Positions 15,578 to 23,623 are shown, counted from the first letter of the stretch. The stretch is 44,361 bases of DNA from Streptomyces sp. A0958 (GCF_004795035.1 NZ_SSBK01000045.1:1-44361); one strand, 5' to 3'. Numbers and translations: made by a program. The notes: a model not told the origin generated them from the letters alone.

Positions 15578-16722
15578 GCTCGGTCGCCCCGCCAGGGGTC
15601 CGGTTCCACCACGGCTCCGCGGTCGTCCCCGCCGGGGCCGTCCACACCACTCCGCTGGGGTACGACCGTGGCAGCGTCCCTCTCGGCGCGCCGCTCCCGC
15701 TGACCGCCTCCGCCGAGCTCGTCCACCGCCTGAGCGGGTGCGGCGAGGTCGTGGTGGCCTTCGAGGGGAAGCTCGGAGACACCCTCCTCGCTCTTACGGG
15801 GGTCCGAGCGGTGCTCGACTGGCTGCGGCTGCGGTCGGTTCGCACGTCCGTCCGGGCGGTGGGGCCGTACGCGGGGCTGATCGCCCGGACCGGGCTGATC
15901 ACTCAACCCCCAGTCACCACGCCCCACGGTCGACGCGCCGTGATCGGAGACCGCGCGGGGATCGACGCACACGGCTCCGAAGCCGTGGTGAGCCTGGTAC
16001 TCGATCCAGCCGCCCCGCCCTGCTGGTCGAGCGACGGCCGCGCCCACCCGGACCTGCCGGCCCGCCACTACCTGGCGCTGGAACGCCGCCTCGGTATCCG
16101 CCTCCCCGGCACGGCTCCCTTCGCACCGACCCTCGCGACCGGCCCGAACAATCTCGTGGAGGAGCTGCGATCGGTGGGCTGGCTGGGCGGCCTCACCATC
16201 GCCGCCATCACCGCCACCAGCTGGCCGGAGCGCAAGGACTACACCGCCCAGCGGTACATCGCCCTCGTCGAGCAGATCGCCGAAGCCCAGCAAGCACAGG
16301 CCCGGCTGCTGCTCATCGGCGGCGCCCCGGAAGGCGGCTTTCGCGTCAGCGCAGAGGCCCCTCGACGCCACGTTCAGGTGCTCCACCTGGACGGGGTGCC
16401 GGCCGAACAGCTCGCCGATCTCTTCCCGCACTGCGACCTGATCGTCGGCAACGACACCGGCCTCACCCACCTCGCCGCGATGACGCGCACCGCAGAGGGG
16501 CCCGTCATCGGCCTGTACGCACGCCACAGCCACAGCAAGTGGCGCACCGGGCTCCCCCACCACCACGCCATCGCCACCGACCTGTCCGACCGCATGCACC
16601 AGGGCGACCTCTGCCCCGTGCGAGACGCCATTCCCCCGGACGTCGACGTTCACATGGACGCCTTCCCGCCCGCAGAACTGGCCCGAGTGTGCCTCGACCT
16701 GCTCAACGGGGTGCGGCCATGA
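15574..16722 (+). CDS. Glycosyltransferase family 9 (heptosyltransferase-like)
   Basis: A 382-residue GT-B enzyme of the heptosyltransferase type. VVVAFEGKLGDTLLAL (about 60-75) matches the family's N-terminal GDxL acceptor loop. LLLIGGAPEGG and CDLIVGNDTGLTHLAA (about 290-305) match the C-terminal nucleotide-sugar site. In Gram-negatives the family adds heptose to LPS and is often next to DUF4254 genes. Here both occur in one operon of a Gram-positive, so a nucleotide-activated sugar donor is plausible. GTG start overlaps the PRTase stop. Confidence 0.85.
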   Translation: MSSVAPPGVRFHHGSAVVPAGAVHTTPLGYDRGSVPLGAPLPLTASAELVHRLSGCGEVVVAFEGKLGDTLLALTGVRAVLDWLRLRSVRTSVRAVGPYAGLIARTGLITQPPVTTPHGRRAVIGDRAGIDAHGSEAVVSLVLDPAAPPCWSSDGRAHPDLPARHYLALERRLGIRLPGTAPFAPTLATGPNNLVEELRSVGWLGGLTIAAITATSWPERKDYTAQRYIALVEQIAEAQQAQARLLLIGGAPEGGFRVSAEAPRRHVQVLHLDGVPAEQLADLFPHCDLIVGNDTGLTHLAAMTRTAEGPVIGLYARHSHSKWRTGLPHHHAIATDLSDRMHQGDLCPVRDAIPPDVDVHMDAFPPAELARVCLDLLNGVRP

Positions 16723-17855
16723 CCCTCCGCAGCCCTCTGCGGCTCGGCCCGGTGCGGCGCTTCACTCGTAACCTGCTCTGTCCCATCGACCTCCTCGGCC
16801 GCCCGTTGCTGCTGAAGTACACGCGCGACCCGGTGGAAAGCCTCGCCGAGGTGCGCGGGCACGCACGTCTGGCCCCGCACTACCGGGTGCCAACCCTCCA
16901 CGCCCACCTGCGTGTGCCGGGCGGGCGGCTCCTCGCGTACGAACGTCTGCCCGGCGGCACTGACCGAGGGCTCCTGCTCGACCTCCTCAACGCGAGCCAG
17001 GCGAGCGACGGCCTCCGCGCCTACTTGGATCAACTCACCGCCGCTTACCGCGAGGCCATCCTCGCGACGGCGAGGCCCACCGACCCGACACGCGTAGTAC
17101 GCAAGCTGTACTGGGACCGTGCGGCCCCCGGCGGCCGACTCGACGAGTACTACGGCGGTAGGGACTTCTTGATCGCCGACGGCCTCATCGACGTCCTGGT
17201 CTCCCGCCTCGACACCTACACCCTGAACATCAACGGCCGTCGGCAACACCTGGACTGGGTCGCCACCCTCCGCTGGCTCCGGGCCCACTTCGCCGCGACC
17301 GAGCCGGTCTGGGCAGCGCTCACCCAGGGCGACCCCACCGACGTCAACCTCGCCCACCCGCTCGCCTGGTTCGACTACGACACCGCCGGCATGAACAGCA
17401 TCCCCGGCGAGTTCGCCAACTTCCTTTGGTACGCCTCCACCCTCGGCGGCTGGCTCGTGCCCATGTACAACCCGGCGGCCTTCGCCGACCACCCCGCCAC
17501 GTTCGCCCGCGTCCCGGACAACACCCCCGAGATCCGACGAGCGGACATCGAGCACACCACGAGCACCATCCGCATCGACTACGCCCCACGGCTCGCGGCT
17601 CCCCGGCGAGCCGCCGTGACCACGTACTGGAACCAGCTCGTACGGCCGGTCGCCGACCGTCTCTGGCCCGGTGCGGACCTGGCGAACCTTCTCCGCCCCT
17701 ACCTGGCCATGCGCATCCTCGGCGTCTACAACCTCGCCGACCTGGCCCCAGCGGACCGACTCGTCCTCCTCGCCCGGCTCGCCGAAGCGATGAGCCCTGC
17801 CTTCGACCCCGCCACCTACTTCTGCCCCCTGGAGTCGTCATGCCCGGCCCCCTGA
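16719..17855 (+). CDS. APH/choline-kinase-fold small-molecule kinase
   Basis: A 378-residue protein with the kinase fold of aminoglycoside phosphotransferases. The N-lobe Lys is in RPLLLKYTRD. The catalytic loop reads ALTQGDPTDVNL (about 203), with Gln in place of the usual His but the catalytic Asp and Asn kept. The metal-binding DxD is in AWFDYDTAG (about 217). It probably phosphorylates a sugar or amino-alcohol. The ATG overlaps the glycosyltransferase stop. A frame open back to 15102 is a shadow over neighbouring genes. The C-terminus overlaps the SDR start by 16 bases. Confidence 0.75.
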   Translation: MTLRSPLRLGPVRRFTRNLLCPIDLLGRPLLLKYTRDPVESLAEVRGHARLAPHYRVPTLHAHLRVPGGRLLAYERLPGGTDRGLLLDLLNASQASDGLRAYLDQLTAAYREAILATARPTDPTRVVRKLYWDRAAPGGRLDEYYGGRDFLIADGLIDVLVSRLDTYTLNINGRRQHLDWVATLRWLRAHFAATEPVWAALTQGDPTDVNLAHPLAWFDYDTAGMNSIPGEFANFLWYASTLGGWLVPMYNPAAFADHPATFARVPDNTPEIRRADIEHTTSTIRIDYAPRLAAPRRAAVTTYWNQLVRPVADRLWPGADLANLLRPYLAMRILGVYNLADLAPADRLVLLARLAEAMSPAFDPATYFCPLESSCPAP

Positions 17856-18589
17856 ACGGCCGCACCGCCCTGGTCACTGGAGCGACCGGCGGCCTCGGCA
17901 CGGCCATTGCCCGCCGCCTCGCAGCCGACGGCGCCACAATCGCGCTCGCCCACTTCGACGACGACCGAACGGCAGAGGAGCTCTCAGCCTCCCTCCCCTC
18001 TTGCATCTCCCTGTCGGCAGACCTTCGAGACGCCGAGGCCGTACGGTCCCTGTGCAGTCGAGCCCAAGAGGCCCTGGGCCCGGTGGACATCCTGGTCAGC
18101 AACGCCGGCGCCTACCCGCGCCGATCGTGGCCAGAGACGACACCGACCCACTGGGAGGACACCCTGGCCACCAACCTGACCAGCCACTATCTCCTCGCCC
18201 ACGAACTCACCCCCGCCATGACGGCCACCGGCTGGGGCCGCGTCATCGCGATCGGCTCGGTCCTCGCCACTGCGGGCCGCCACGACCTCGCCGGCTACAT
18301 CAGTGCCAAGGCCGGCCTCGAAGGACTCACCCGTGCTCTCGCCCGTGAACTCGGCCCCGCCGGCGTCACCGCGAACTGCGTCGCTCCCGGCTCGATCCGC
18401 GTCCCCGCCGAAGATGCAGTCGTCGACGACCCGGAGGCCATGACCGTCCGCCAGCTCGCCCGCCAGTGCGTCCAACGCCGGGGCCGGCCGGAAGACGTCG
18501 CCGCGGCCGTCGCCTTCCTCGCCACCGACGACGCCGGCTTCATCACCGGCCAGACCCTGCGCGTCGACGGAGGCTGGATCCTTGGCTGA
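17840..18589 (+). CDS. Short-chain dehydrogenase/reductase
   Basis: A 249-residue classical SDR. The cofactor motif TGATGGLG is near 14-21, NAG near 90, catalytic Ser in IAIGSVLA (about 140), and YxxxK in YISAK (about 153-157). The C-terminus ends in the FabG-like GQTLRVDGG. It oxidises or reduces a hydroxyl/keto group, using NADP or NAD, of an unknown substrate. ATG 17840 has GGAG about five bases upstream, and the longer open frame (from 17426) is overlap with the kinase gene. Confidence 0.93.
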   Translation: MPGPLNGRTALVTGATGGLGTAIARRLAADGATIALAHFDDDRTAEELSASLPSCISLSADLRDAEAVRSLCSRAQEALGPVDILVSNAGAYPRRSWPETTPTHWEDTLATNLTSHYLLAHELTPAMTATGWGRVIAIGSVLATAGRHDLAGYISAKAGLEGLTRALARELGPAGVTANCVAPGSIRVPAEDAVVDDPEAMTVRQLARQCVQRRGRPEDVAAAVAFLATDDAGFITGQTLRVDGGWILG

Positions 18590-19175
18590 CATCTGGCTCA
18601 TGCGCCACGGCGCCTACGAGGGCCACCGCCCCGGCTACCACGCCCCACACGAGGCCACCCTCACGCAGGAGGGCCGCGAGCAGGTACGCCGCTCCTTGCC
18701 CCTCCCTGAGGGCGTCACCGCGATCGTCACCAGCCCGATTCCCCGTGCCCGCCAGACCGCCACCCTCGTCTCGCACCTCACGGGCCTGCCGATCGTGGCC
18801 ACCTCCGGCCTCCTCGCGGAGTGGCGCGCCCCGAGCATCGTGCTCGGCCGCAGTGCCGAGACCTACCCGCCCGTCTATCGCGCCTGGCGAGCCCGCCGCC
18901 TCGCCAACCCCTCCCTACGCTGCGAAGACGGCGAAAGCCTCACCGACCTACACACCCGCGCCCGCCACTGCGCCACTTTCCTCCACCACGCTGCCCAACG
19001 CCACGGCCCCCTCCTAGCGGTCTCCCACACCCTCTTCCTGGGCGTACTCACGCACCTCCCAGAAGGCCCCGCCGCATTCGTCACCGCCTCGAGAACCCCG
19101 TGGCGATTCACGGAACTCCGACTTCTGCCTGTCCATCGACGAGCGGCCCCCGGTCTTCAACGACATGCCCAGTAG
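18582..19175 (+). CDS. Histidine phosphatase (phosphoglycerate-mutase-like)
   Basis: A 197-residue member of the histidine phosphatase superfamily. The nucleophile motif LMRHGAYEG is at the N-terminus, the second arginine is in SPIPRARQTA, and the C-terminal catalytic His is in LLAVSHTLFLG. It likely removes a phosphate late in the pathway. I take TTG 18582 as start because GGAGG lies eight bases upstream and no ATG/GTG precedes the RHG motif. It overlaps the SDR by eight bases and ends the operon. Confidence 0.9.
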   Translation: MADIWLMRHGAYEGHRPGYHAPHEATLTQEGREQVRRSLPLPEGVTAIVTSPIPRARQTATLVSHLTGLPIVATSGLLAEWRAPSIVLGRSAETYPPVYRAWRARRLANPSLRCEDGESLTDLHTRARHCATFLHHAAQRHGPLLAVSHTLFLGVLTHLPEGPAAFVTASRTPWRFTELRLLPVHRRAAPGLQRHAQ

Positions 19176-19756
19176 CTGGCTGGCCTCCAGCCACTGCCCG
19201 TCGGCAGAACCCCCTACTCGTAGGTCTCCTTCCAGCGCCCCCTTTACCGCCCGGCCCCTCGCCCGATCCCATCCCCAGCGAGAGCAACGAGACACCGTTG
19301 TGCCACAGCCCGAGTTGATCACAATGAACGGGGAGGACGTCTTTCTCCACGGCGGTCTCTCAGCCTGCGCGTGGTGCTGCCGAAAATCGACGCGCCAGCC
19401 TCCAATCGCACCCATCGTGTCGTGCCGAGAGCAGCAATCGGTCACCCTGCAATACGTCAAGCCCAGCTGGATCGCGACACGGCCTCAGGCGCCCTCCTCC
19501 GACGCAGTCCATAGCTGTATGCGACAGTCTTCGCAAGGCCGCCCGTCTATCCTGAATGTCGCCACTCGGGAGCATTTTGGCTGGTCAGCCCCCTAGCCCC
19601 AGAGAGTGACTGGGTAGCGCAACCACGAGAGGGCACAGGACGCGCATCCCACAGCGATGACGCTGTTCGATTGCTTCTGACGTTGCGACGGAGCAAAATT
19701 GGTCTGCGTTGGAGTGCACATCCAGGGTTCCGGCGCTGGCTCAGTAGGGTGGGGGC
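19176..19756. other. Gap with no recognised gene
   Basis: This 580-bp stretch follows the operon. Short open frames are present on both strands, but none has third-position GC bias or recognisable protein features. Base composition drops toward the right, marking the change from high-GC cargo to the low-GC module. A TAGGGT box at 19745-19750 lies six bases before the next start codon. Confidence 0.5.
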
Positions 19757-20887
19757 ATGGGCACGGACAGTCGGACTTTTGGATCTTGGCGCTTGCGAGG
19801 CGGGCGTTATGAGCAAGCGGGCCTACCCGTTGAGGTCTTGGCAGAGTTCGCCAGGTATGAGCGCTTGGTAGTGGACGTGGCCCGAGGTCTCTACAAGAAG
19901 CGCCACGCGACACGCCAACGCGTCCCCAGGGGGTTCGCCTCATCCTTTTCGCTTCGCCTGTCCGATATCCAGCGGGGCAGCGTCGTTCCCGTCCTGGAGC
20001 GGACCACCGTCGACGCCGACGCACTCTTCGACGATAGCGACGCAGACATCTTCGAAGAAGCCAGAATCGTTATTCAGGATGCACTCCTCTCGATTCAAAA
20101 AGGGTCCGGCATCCCTCAAGGCTTCCCTCCGCATGCGTTGCGCGAGTTTTCCAGTTTCGGGAGAACCCTGCGAGGCGACGAGTTCATCGAGTTCGATAGC
20201 GGGACTCCTGATGCCGTAATTTACTCGCAACCCATTCGCCGCAAGATTCAGGAACAAGCACGCCTCGAAAGATTCGAGATCGAGACGCTCGTTTTGGGAC
20301 AAGTAACTGGCATCAGCGCGGATAGAGGCACGTTTGAGTTCCGCCTCACTCGGGGCGAGAAGACAATCCTTGGGCGTTTTTCATCGGATGACATCGTTGC
20401 AGACCTGAGACAGCATCTTGATCGCTCGACAATGGCGCCTACCGTGGCCATCAGCGCTGTTGCCATTCAGTCAATGGATGAGGAGATCATCGAGATTCAG
20501 GATGTCCTGTCCATTGAACCCGTACTACCGGCTGATTGGTCCGATCGCCTAAGCGAGCTGCACGACCTCGAATCAGGATGGCTGGATGGCGTCGGTCAGC
20601 AGGTAAGTCGAAAAGTCCTCCGAGAAGTCGAGTCGCTACTGCTCGAATTCATCGACACGCAGGTGCGGCGTCCCTACATATACCCAACAGAAGATGGCGG
20701 GGTACAGCTTGAGTGGCCTTACTCAACAGGGGAAGTGACGCTGACTGTCGCAACAGACGGGAAGGTCGAAGCTTACGCATTCTCGAAGTCAGATGACGAC
20801 GAAGAGGATGACAGGGCGTTTCACTGGCATCAGTTGAGTGAGATTACAGAGTTCGTGATCGGGGGGATCGCAAGGTATGCCGACTGA
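19757..20887 (+). CDS. Uncharacterised protein, large partner of low-GC module
   Basis: A 376-residue protein I cannot name. Residues 1-150 include a basic KKRHATRQRVPRG segment. A middle region (about 175-250) looks beta-rich (VTGISADRGTFEFRLTRG). The C-terminal part (about 265-376) has LHDLESGWLDGVGQQ, then PYIYPTEDGGVQLEW and an acidic DDDEEDD patch, a pattern that recurs in uncharacterised bacterial proteins paired with a small downstream gene. No membrane segment or nuclease motif is seen. Codon use is less GC-biased than neighbours, a sign of recent transfer. It overlaps the next gene by 11 bases. The likely start is leaderless or uses GGTGGGGG. Confidence 0.75.
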   Translation: MGTDSRTFGSWRLRGGRYEQAGLPVEVLAEFARYERLVVDVARGLYKKRHATRQRVPRGFASSFSLRLSDIQRGSVVPVLERTTVDADALFDDSDADIFEEARIVIQDALLSIQKGSGIPQGFPPHALREFSSFGRTLRGDEFIEFDSGTPDAVIYSQPIRRKIQEQARLERFEIETLVLGQVTGISADRGTFEFRLTRGEKTILGRFSSDDIVADLRQHLDRSTMAPTVAISAVAIQSMDEEIIEIQDVLSIEPVLPADWSDRLSELHDLESGWLDGVGQQVSRKVLREVESLLLEFIDTQVRRPYIYPTEDGGVQLEWPYSTGEVTLTVATDGKVEAYAFSKSDDDEEDDRAFHWHQLSEITEFVIGGIARYAD

Positions 20888-21317
20888 TGACTCAAATCTT
20901 CGACCTGGCGAGTTCGAGATAGCGGATCAAGAAGAGAGGCTTTGGCGCCAAGTTCACCCAATCTGGATTCATGAAGGTCGAGTCACCAGTCAACTCTTCA
21001 GCCCCACCCCGAAGGACTCGGGCGAGGTATCTGTAACTAGAGCCTCGCTTGTTAGCCCCGAAGACGCTCACCAGTATCACACCGAGACACTTAATTTGAA
21101 GTCGGCTGGCGTTTATTGCGTCGACATCACAGAGGTTCAAGAGGTAAACCTCAGAGCCGTTGACGATTCTCAAGTTGAGGACGACGAAGAGCGTCCTCCG
21201 GCACATGCCTTCGTTGACTTCAAGGCTGTCGCGAGCCCCAAGCAACGGAAGAAGCGAGCGAGCCTCTTGCGCGACAAGGCAGAGAAGCGAGGGTGGCAAT
21301 ACGGGCCGACAGTTTGA
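20877..21317 (+). CDS. Uncharacterised protein, small partner of low-GC module
   Basis: A 146-residue protein of unknown function. It contains RLWRQVHPIWIHEGRVTSQL, then FSPTPKDSGEVSVTRASLVS, SAGVYCVDITE and PAHAFVDF, ending in a basic KQRKKRASLLRDKAEKRGW tail. I recall this pattern from a widespread uncharacterised family that commonly sits behind a larger partner. The 11-base overlap with 19757-20887 indicates coupled translation. Its position just before attR is where integrative elements often carry defence genes. The function is not inferable from motifs. Confidence 0.75.
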   Translation: MPTDDSNLRPGEFEIADQEERLWRQVHPIWIHEGRVTSQLFSPTPKDSGEVSVTRASLVSPEDAHQYHTETLNLKSAGVYCVDITEVQEVNLRAVDDSQVEDDEERPPAHAFVDFKAVASPKQRKKRASLLRDKAEKRGWQYGPTV

Positions 21318-21565
21318 GGGATTTTCCTTGGCAACCTGCCAGCGACTGCGGGCCGCGCCTTGGCGTACTGGAACGACTGGGGGACACGCCATGAACACTG
21401 GGATGCCTCCTTCGGGCGCGGGCCTGGCCTCGTAAGAGGTCGGGGTTTGTGGTCTCGGTTCTGGTCTCATTCACCCCCGTCCGACCGCGTTCAGACGAGG
21501 CCACCCCGAACGTTCCGCCGCAGGTCAGGACACACACGGCCCCCGCCGGACCCCCATACGAACAT

Positions 21566-21621
21566 TTGGAAAGCGTGTTGGGGGCAACCCCTCACGAGTT
21601 CGAATCTCGTATCCTCCGCCA
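21566..21621 (+). other. attR: 3' fragment of tRNA-Ser(GGA)
   Basis: The sequence matches the 3' part of a serine tRNA. It has anticodon loop TTGGAAA (21566-21572), stem strand GCGTG, a long variable arm (GTTGGGGGCAACCCC), T-arm ACGAG-TTCGAAT-CTCGT (21594-21610), acceptor strand ATCCTCC, discriminator G and CCA (21619-21621). The bases upstream do not complete the anticodon or D stems, so the 5' half is missing. This is the footprint of an integrase using the tRNA 3' half as att core. The element lies to the left and chromosome to the right. Confidence 0.88.
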
Positions 21622-21640
21622 TTGCTCTCACCGGGCAATA

Positions 21641-21687
21641 CGTCGAAGGCCCCCGCAGCTCGCTGCGCGGGGGCCTTCGACGTTTGT
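21641..21687 (+). terminator. Terminator of the tRNA-Ser(GGA) locus
   Basis: A perfect 16-bp stem (21641-21656 with 21667-21682) and a 10-base loop, followed by a short T-containing tail. It lies 20 bp after the CCA of the tRNA fragment, so this is probably the original tRNA terminator left at the att site. Confidence 0.85.
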
Positions 21688-21923
21688 AGTCTCAACGAGA
21701 CCCTTCGAAGCCCTCCGGTCCGCTCGCCCCGGCCTCCTGCGCCGGTTTCACGCGGTCCACCGCACCGCGACGCACCGCAGTGAGCCACCGCACGCTCCCC
21801 TCCCTACAGGACACGTCCGGCACGGCCAGCCGGCGTGCGGCATGCCGCACGCCGGCCCGTGCATCACCACGCTCAGCCGCCGGAAGGACCTCTGTCGGCG
21901 CCGTCGGACAGCCAGGCCACTTG

Positions 21924-21939
21924 CTATACCAAGGGATAG
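21924..21939. promoter_or_regulatory. Imperfect palindrome before vapB
   Basis: CTATACC-AA-GGGATAG is a near-perfect inverted repeat (one mismatch) about 35 bp upstream of the antitoxin start. Toxin-antitoxin operons are normally autorepressed at such sites. Binding by this VapB is inferred. Confidence 0.45.
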
Positions 21940-21974
21940 ATTTGCGGTACGAGTTGATATCTCTGGAGGTACTC

Positions 21975-22190
21975 ATGAGTCGCACAGTGATCGACCTCGA
22001 CGACGAGCTGCTGGCCGACGTGGCTCAAGCGCTGGGGACCGGCACCAAGAAGGAGACGGTCAACACCGCTCTGCGCGAGGTACTCGAGAACCGCCGACGG
22101 GCCCTTGCTCTCACCCGGCTACGGGCCGCGGCCGGCGAGGGAGGCTTCGACCTGGAGCTCTTCGAGGACAAGAGGAACTACCGGCGGTGA
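21975..22190 (+). CDS. vapB: VapB-type antitoxin
   Basis: A 71-residue protein with an N-terminal ribbon-helix-helix type segment (MSRTVIDLDDELLADVAQAL, then GTGTKKETVNTALREVLENR) and a C-terminal tail ending GFDLELFEDKRNYRR that should wrap the toxin. This matches actinobacterial VapB antitoxins of the DUF2191 type. GGAGG lies just upstream of the ATG. The TGA overlaps the toxin GTG. The pair sits about 350 bp from attR on the chromosomal side. Confidence 0.92.
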   Translation: MSRTVIDLDDELLADVAQALGTGTKKETVNTALREVLENRRRALALTRLRAAAGEGGFDLELFEDKRNYRR

Positions 22191-22642
22191 GTGCGGCACA
22201 GTTCCTGCTCGACACCAGTGCGCTCGCCCGGTTTCTCTACGGTGACGCCGAGCAGTACGGCTGGGACCAGGCTGCCTCGGCCGGGCTCATCGCGACCTGC
22301 CCCGTCACCGAGCTGGAGTTCTTCTACAGAGCCCGCTCCGCCGCAGACCGCGCGCGCAACATCGAGGACCTGCGGTCGCTCTTCGGCTGGGTGCCCATCG
22401 ACGACCGCGCGTACGGTCGTGCTCGGCAAGTGCAGGAGCTGTTGACCCAGCGTGGTCAACACCGCAGCGCCGGAGCTGTAGACCTCGTCGTTGCCGCCAC
22501 CGCGGAACTTCAGGGGCTGACCCTCCTGCACCGCGACCACGACTTCGAATGTATCGCCGCCGTCACCGGCCAGGCCATGCAGTGGTACGGCCCGGAGTCA
22601 GGCAGCCGGACGGCTCGCCCGGCCCTCGGCCGTACGGCCTGA
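22187..22642 (+). CDS. vapC: VapC-type PIN-domain toxin RNase
   Basis: A 151-residue PIN-domain protein. The acidic metal-binding set is visible: Asp in FLLDTSALARF (about 9), Glu in VTELEFF (about 42), Asp in AGAVDLVVAATA (about 97) and Asp in LLHRDHDFE (about 115). VapC toxins cleave tRNA or rRNA and are inhibited by the cognate VapB. GTG start overlaps the antitoxin stop. The catalytic residues are intact, so it is probably active. A longer frame from 21449 is an artefact. Confidence 0.92.
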   Translation: MSAAQFLLDTSALARFLYGDAEQYGWDQAASAGLIATCPVTELEFFYRARSAADRARNIEDLRSLFGWVPIDDRAYGRARQVQELLTQRGQHRSAGAVDLVVAATAELQGLTLLHRDHDFECIAAVTGQAMQWYGPESGSRTARPALGRTA

Positions 22643-22985
22643 CCGCAGCACTCAGGCGACCGAGCCACATCGCGAGGCCGAGCGCCGGGGCACCGGCCGC
22701 GAGGGCGACTTCCTGGGCAGGCGGGTGCGGGCGAGGAAGGCGAGGGCGAGGGTGGCACCCCAGGAAGTAGGTGGCGCCCACCGCCCGTCACCGCCGAGCG
22801 CTACGCCGAGCTGTACGAGCGGTTCCCGCTGGTCATGAGCCCGTCGACGCCACGCCTGAGCCAGGACGAGAAGTTCACGCGGAGCGTCCGCCTGCTCTGC
22901 GCCGGCTTCGCGACACCCGCCGGACAGGCCCACCCCAAGGGCTGTCCCGTAGGTGCATTGACCCCGCAGGCATCTCGGTCGGTCG
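22643..22985. other. Gap with possible gene remnant and 10-bp inverted repeat
   Basis: There is no convincing intact gene. The plus-strand frame around 22790-22940 reads like real protein (ERYAELYERFPLVMSPSTPR onward) without a start or continuation, suggesting a decayed gene. ACTTCCTGGG (22708-22717) and CCCAGGAAGT (22759-22768) form a perfect inverted repeat 41 bp apart, of unknown meaning. Confidence 0.35.
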
Positions 22986-23012
22986 GGCCGGGGAGTGAAA
23001 CATTCCCCGGCC
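22986..23012. terminator. Hairpin terminator before sigma factor gene
   Basis: GGCCGGGGA and TCCCCGGCC pair, and the stem extends inward (G-U, T-A, G-C) to a triloop, making about 12 bp. It separates the vapBC side from the ECF sigma gene. Confidence 0.65.
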
Positions 23013-23054
23013 GTCACCGCATCTAGAAGGATGTGGGGACAAGGGGGGTAGCGG

Positions 23055-23564
23055 GTGAGGCAGGCCGAGGAGGGGGTCTTTCGTGAGTTCGCGGAGGCTC
23101 GTATGGGGCCGCTGTTTCGTTCGGCGTGTCTGCTGACCGGTGGGGACACGCACTTCGCCGAGGATCTTGTGCAGGACACGCTCGGGCGGATGTACGCGGT
23201 GTGGGGGCGCGTAGCACGGGTCGGGAATCCGGCGGCGTACGCGCAGACCGTGCTCGTACGGTGCTATCTCGGCCACCAGCGGCGCAGGTCGGCGGGGGAA
23301 CGGCCGAGTGGCGAGCTGCCGGACCGGGCGGAGCGGCCCTCGGGGGACTCGGCCCTGAGGATCACGCTCCTTGACGCGCTGCGGGGGCTGCCGCCCAAGG
23401 ACCGGGCGGTGATCGTGCTCCGTTACTGGGAGGACCGGTCCGTCACCGAGACCGCGGACGCGCTGCATGTCAGCTCGGCGGCCGTGCGTACCCGCAGTAC
23501 CCGGGCGCTCGCCCGGCTGCGTGAGCAACTCGGCAGCAGCATCGGTGAGCTGACCGTGCGCTGA
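23055..23564 (+). CDS. SigE-family ECF RNA polymerase sigma factor
   Basis: This 169-residue protein contains only sigma regions 2 and 4. Region 2 includes AEDLVQDTLGRMYAVWGRVA (about 35-55). Region 4 includes LPPKDRAVIVLRYWEDRSVT with HTH TADALHVSSAAVRTRSTRAL (about 110-155). This is the Streptomyces SigE-family layout seen in many sigma/membrane-protein pairs. GTG 23055 follows AAGGGGGG. The downstream single-pass protein at 23624 is its likely co-transcribed regulator or output partner. Confidence 0.9.
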   Translation: MRQAEEGVFREFAEARMGPLFRSACLLTGGDTHFAEDLVQDTLGRMYAVWGRVARVGNPAAYAQTVLVRCYLGHQRRRSAGERPSGELPDRAERPSGDSALRITLLDALRGLPPKDRAVIVLRYWEDRSVTETADALHVSSAAVRTRSTRALARLREQLGSSIGELTVR

Positions 23565-23623
23565 GCCGGCCGCGCGGCCATTTCTCTTTCTTCTTCTTCA
23601 ACAGGACGGTGGTGGTGGTCGGC

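Larger units (their letters stand above)
1..21621. mobile_element. Integrative mobilizable element, right-hand part
   Basis: The order integrase, excisionase-like gene, XRE repressor, DnaB-N/RecA-fold helicase, membrane protein, MobC and relaxase is that of an integrative mobilizable element. Metabolic cargo and a low-GC two-gene module follow. The right end is set by a 3' fragment of tRNA-Ser(GGA) at 21566-21621, after which the native tRNA terminator and chromosomal genes resume. The left end and intact tRNA are outside the window, beyond an IS3-type sequence. No FtsK/TraB translocase, RepSA or type IV secretion gene is seen, so I infer it is mobilized by a helper. It could instead be two elements side by side, because I see no att sequence between 8.7 and 21.5 kb. 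Confidence 0.72.

Noticed and set aside
15102..16718. Extension of the APH-fold kinase frame
   Set aside because: Out-of-frame reading through the PRTase and GT9 genes. Composition is Arg/Pro-rich.
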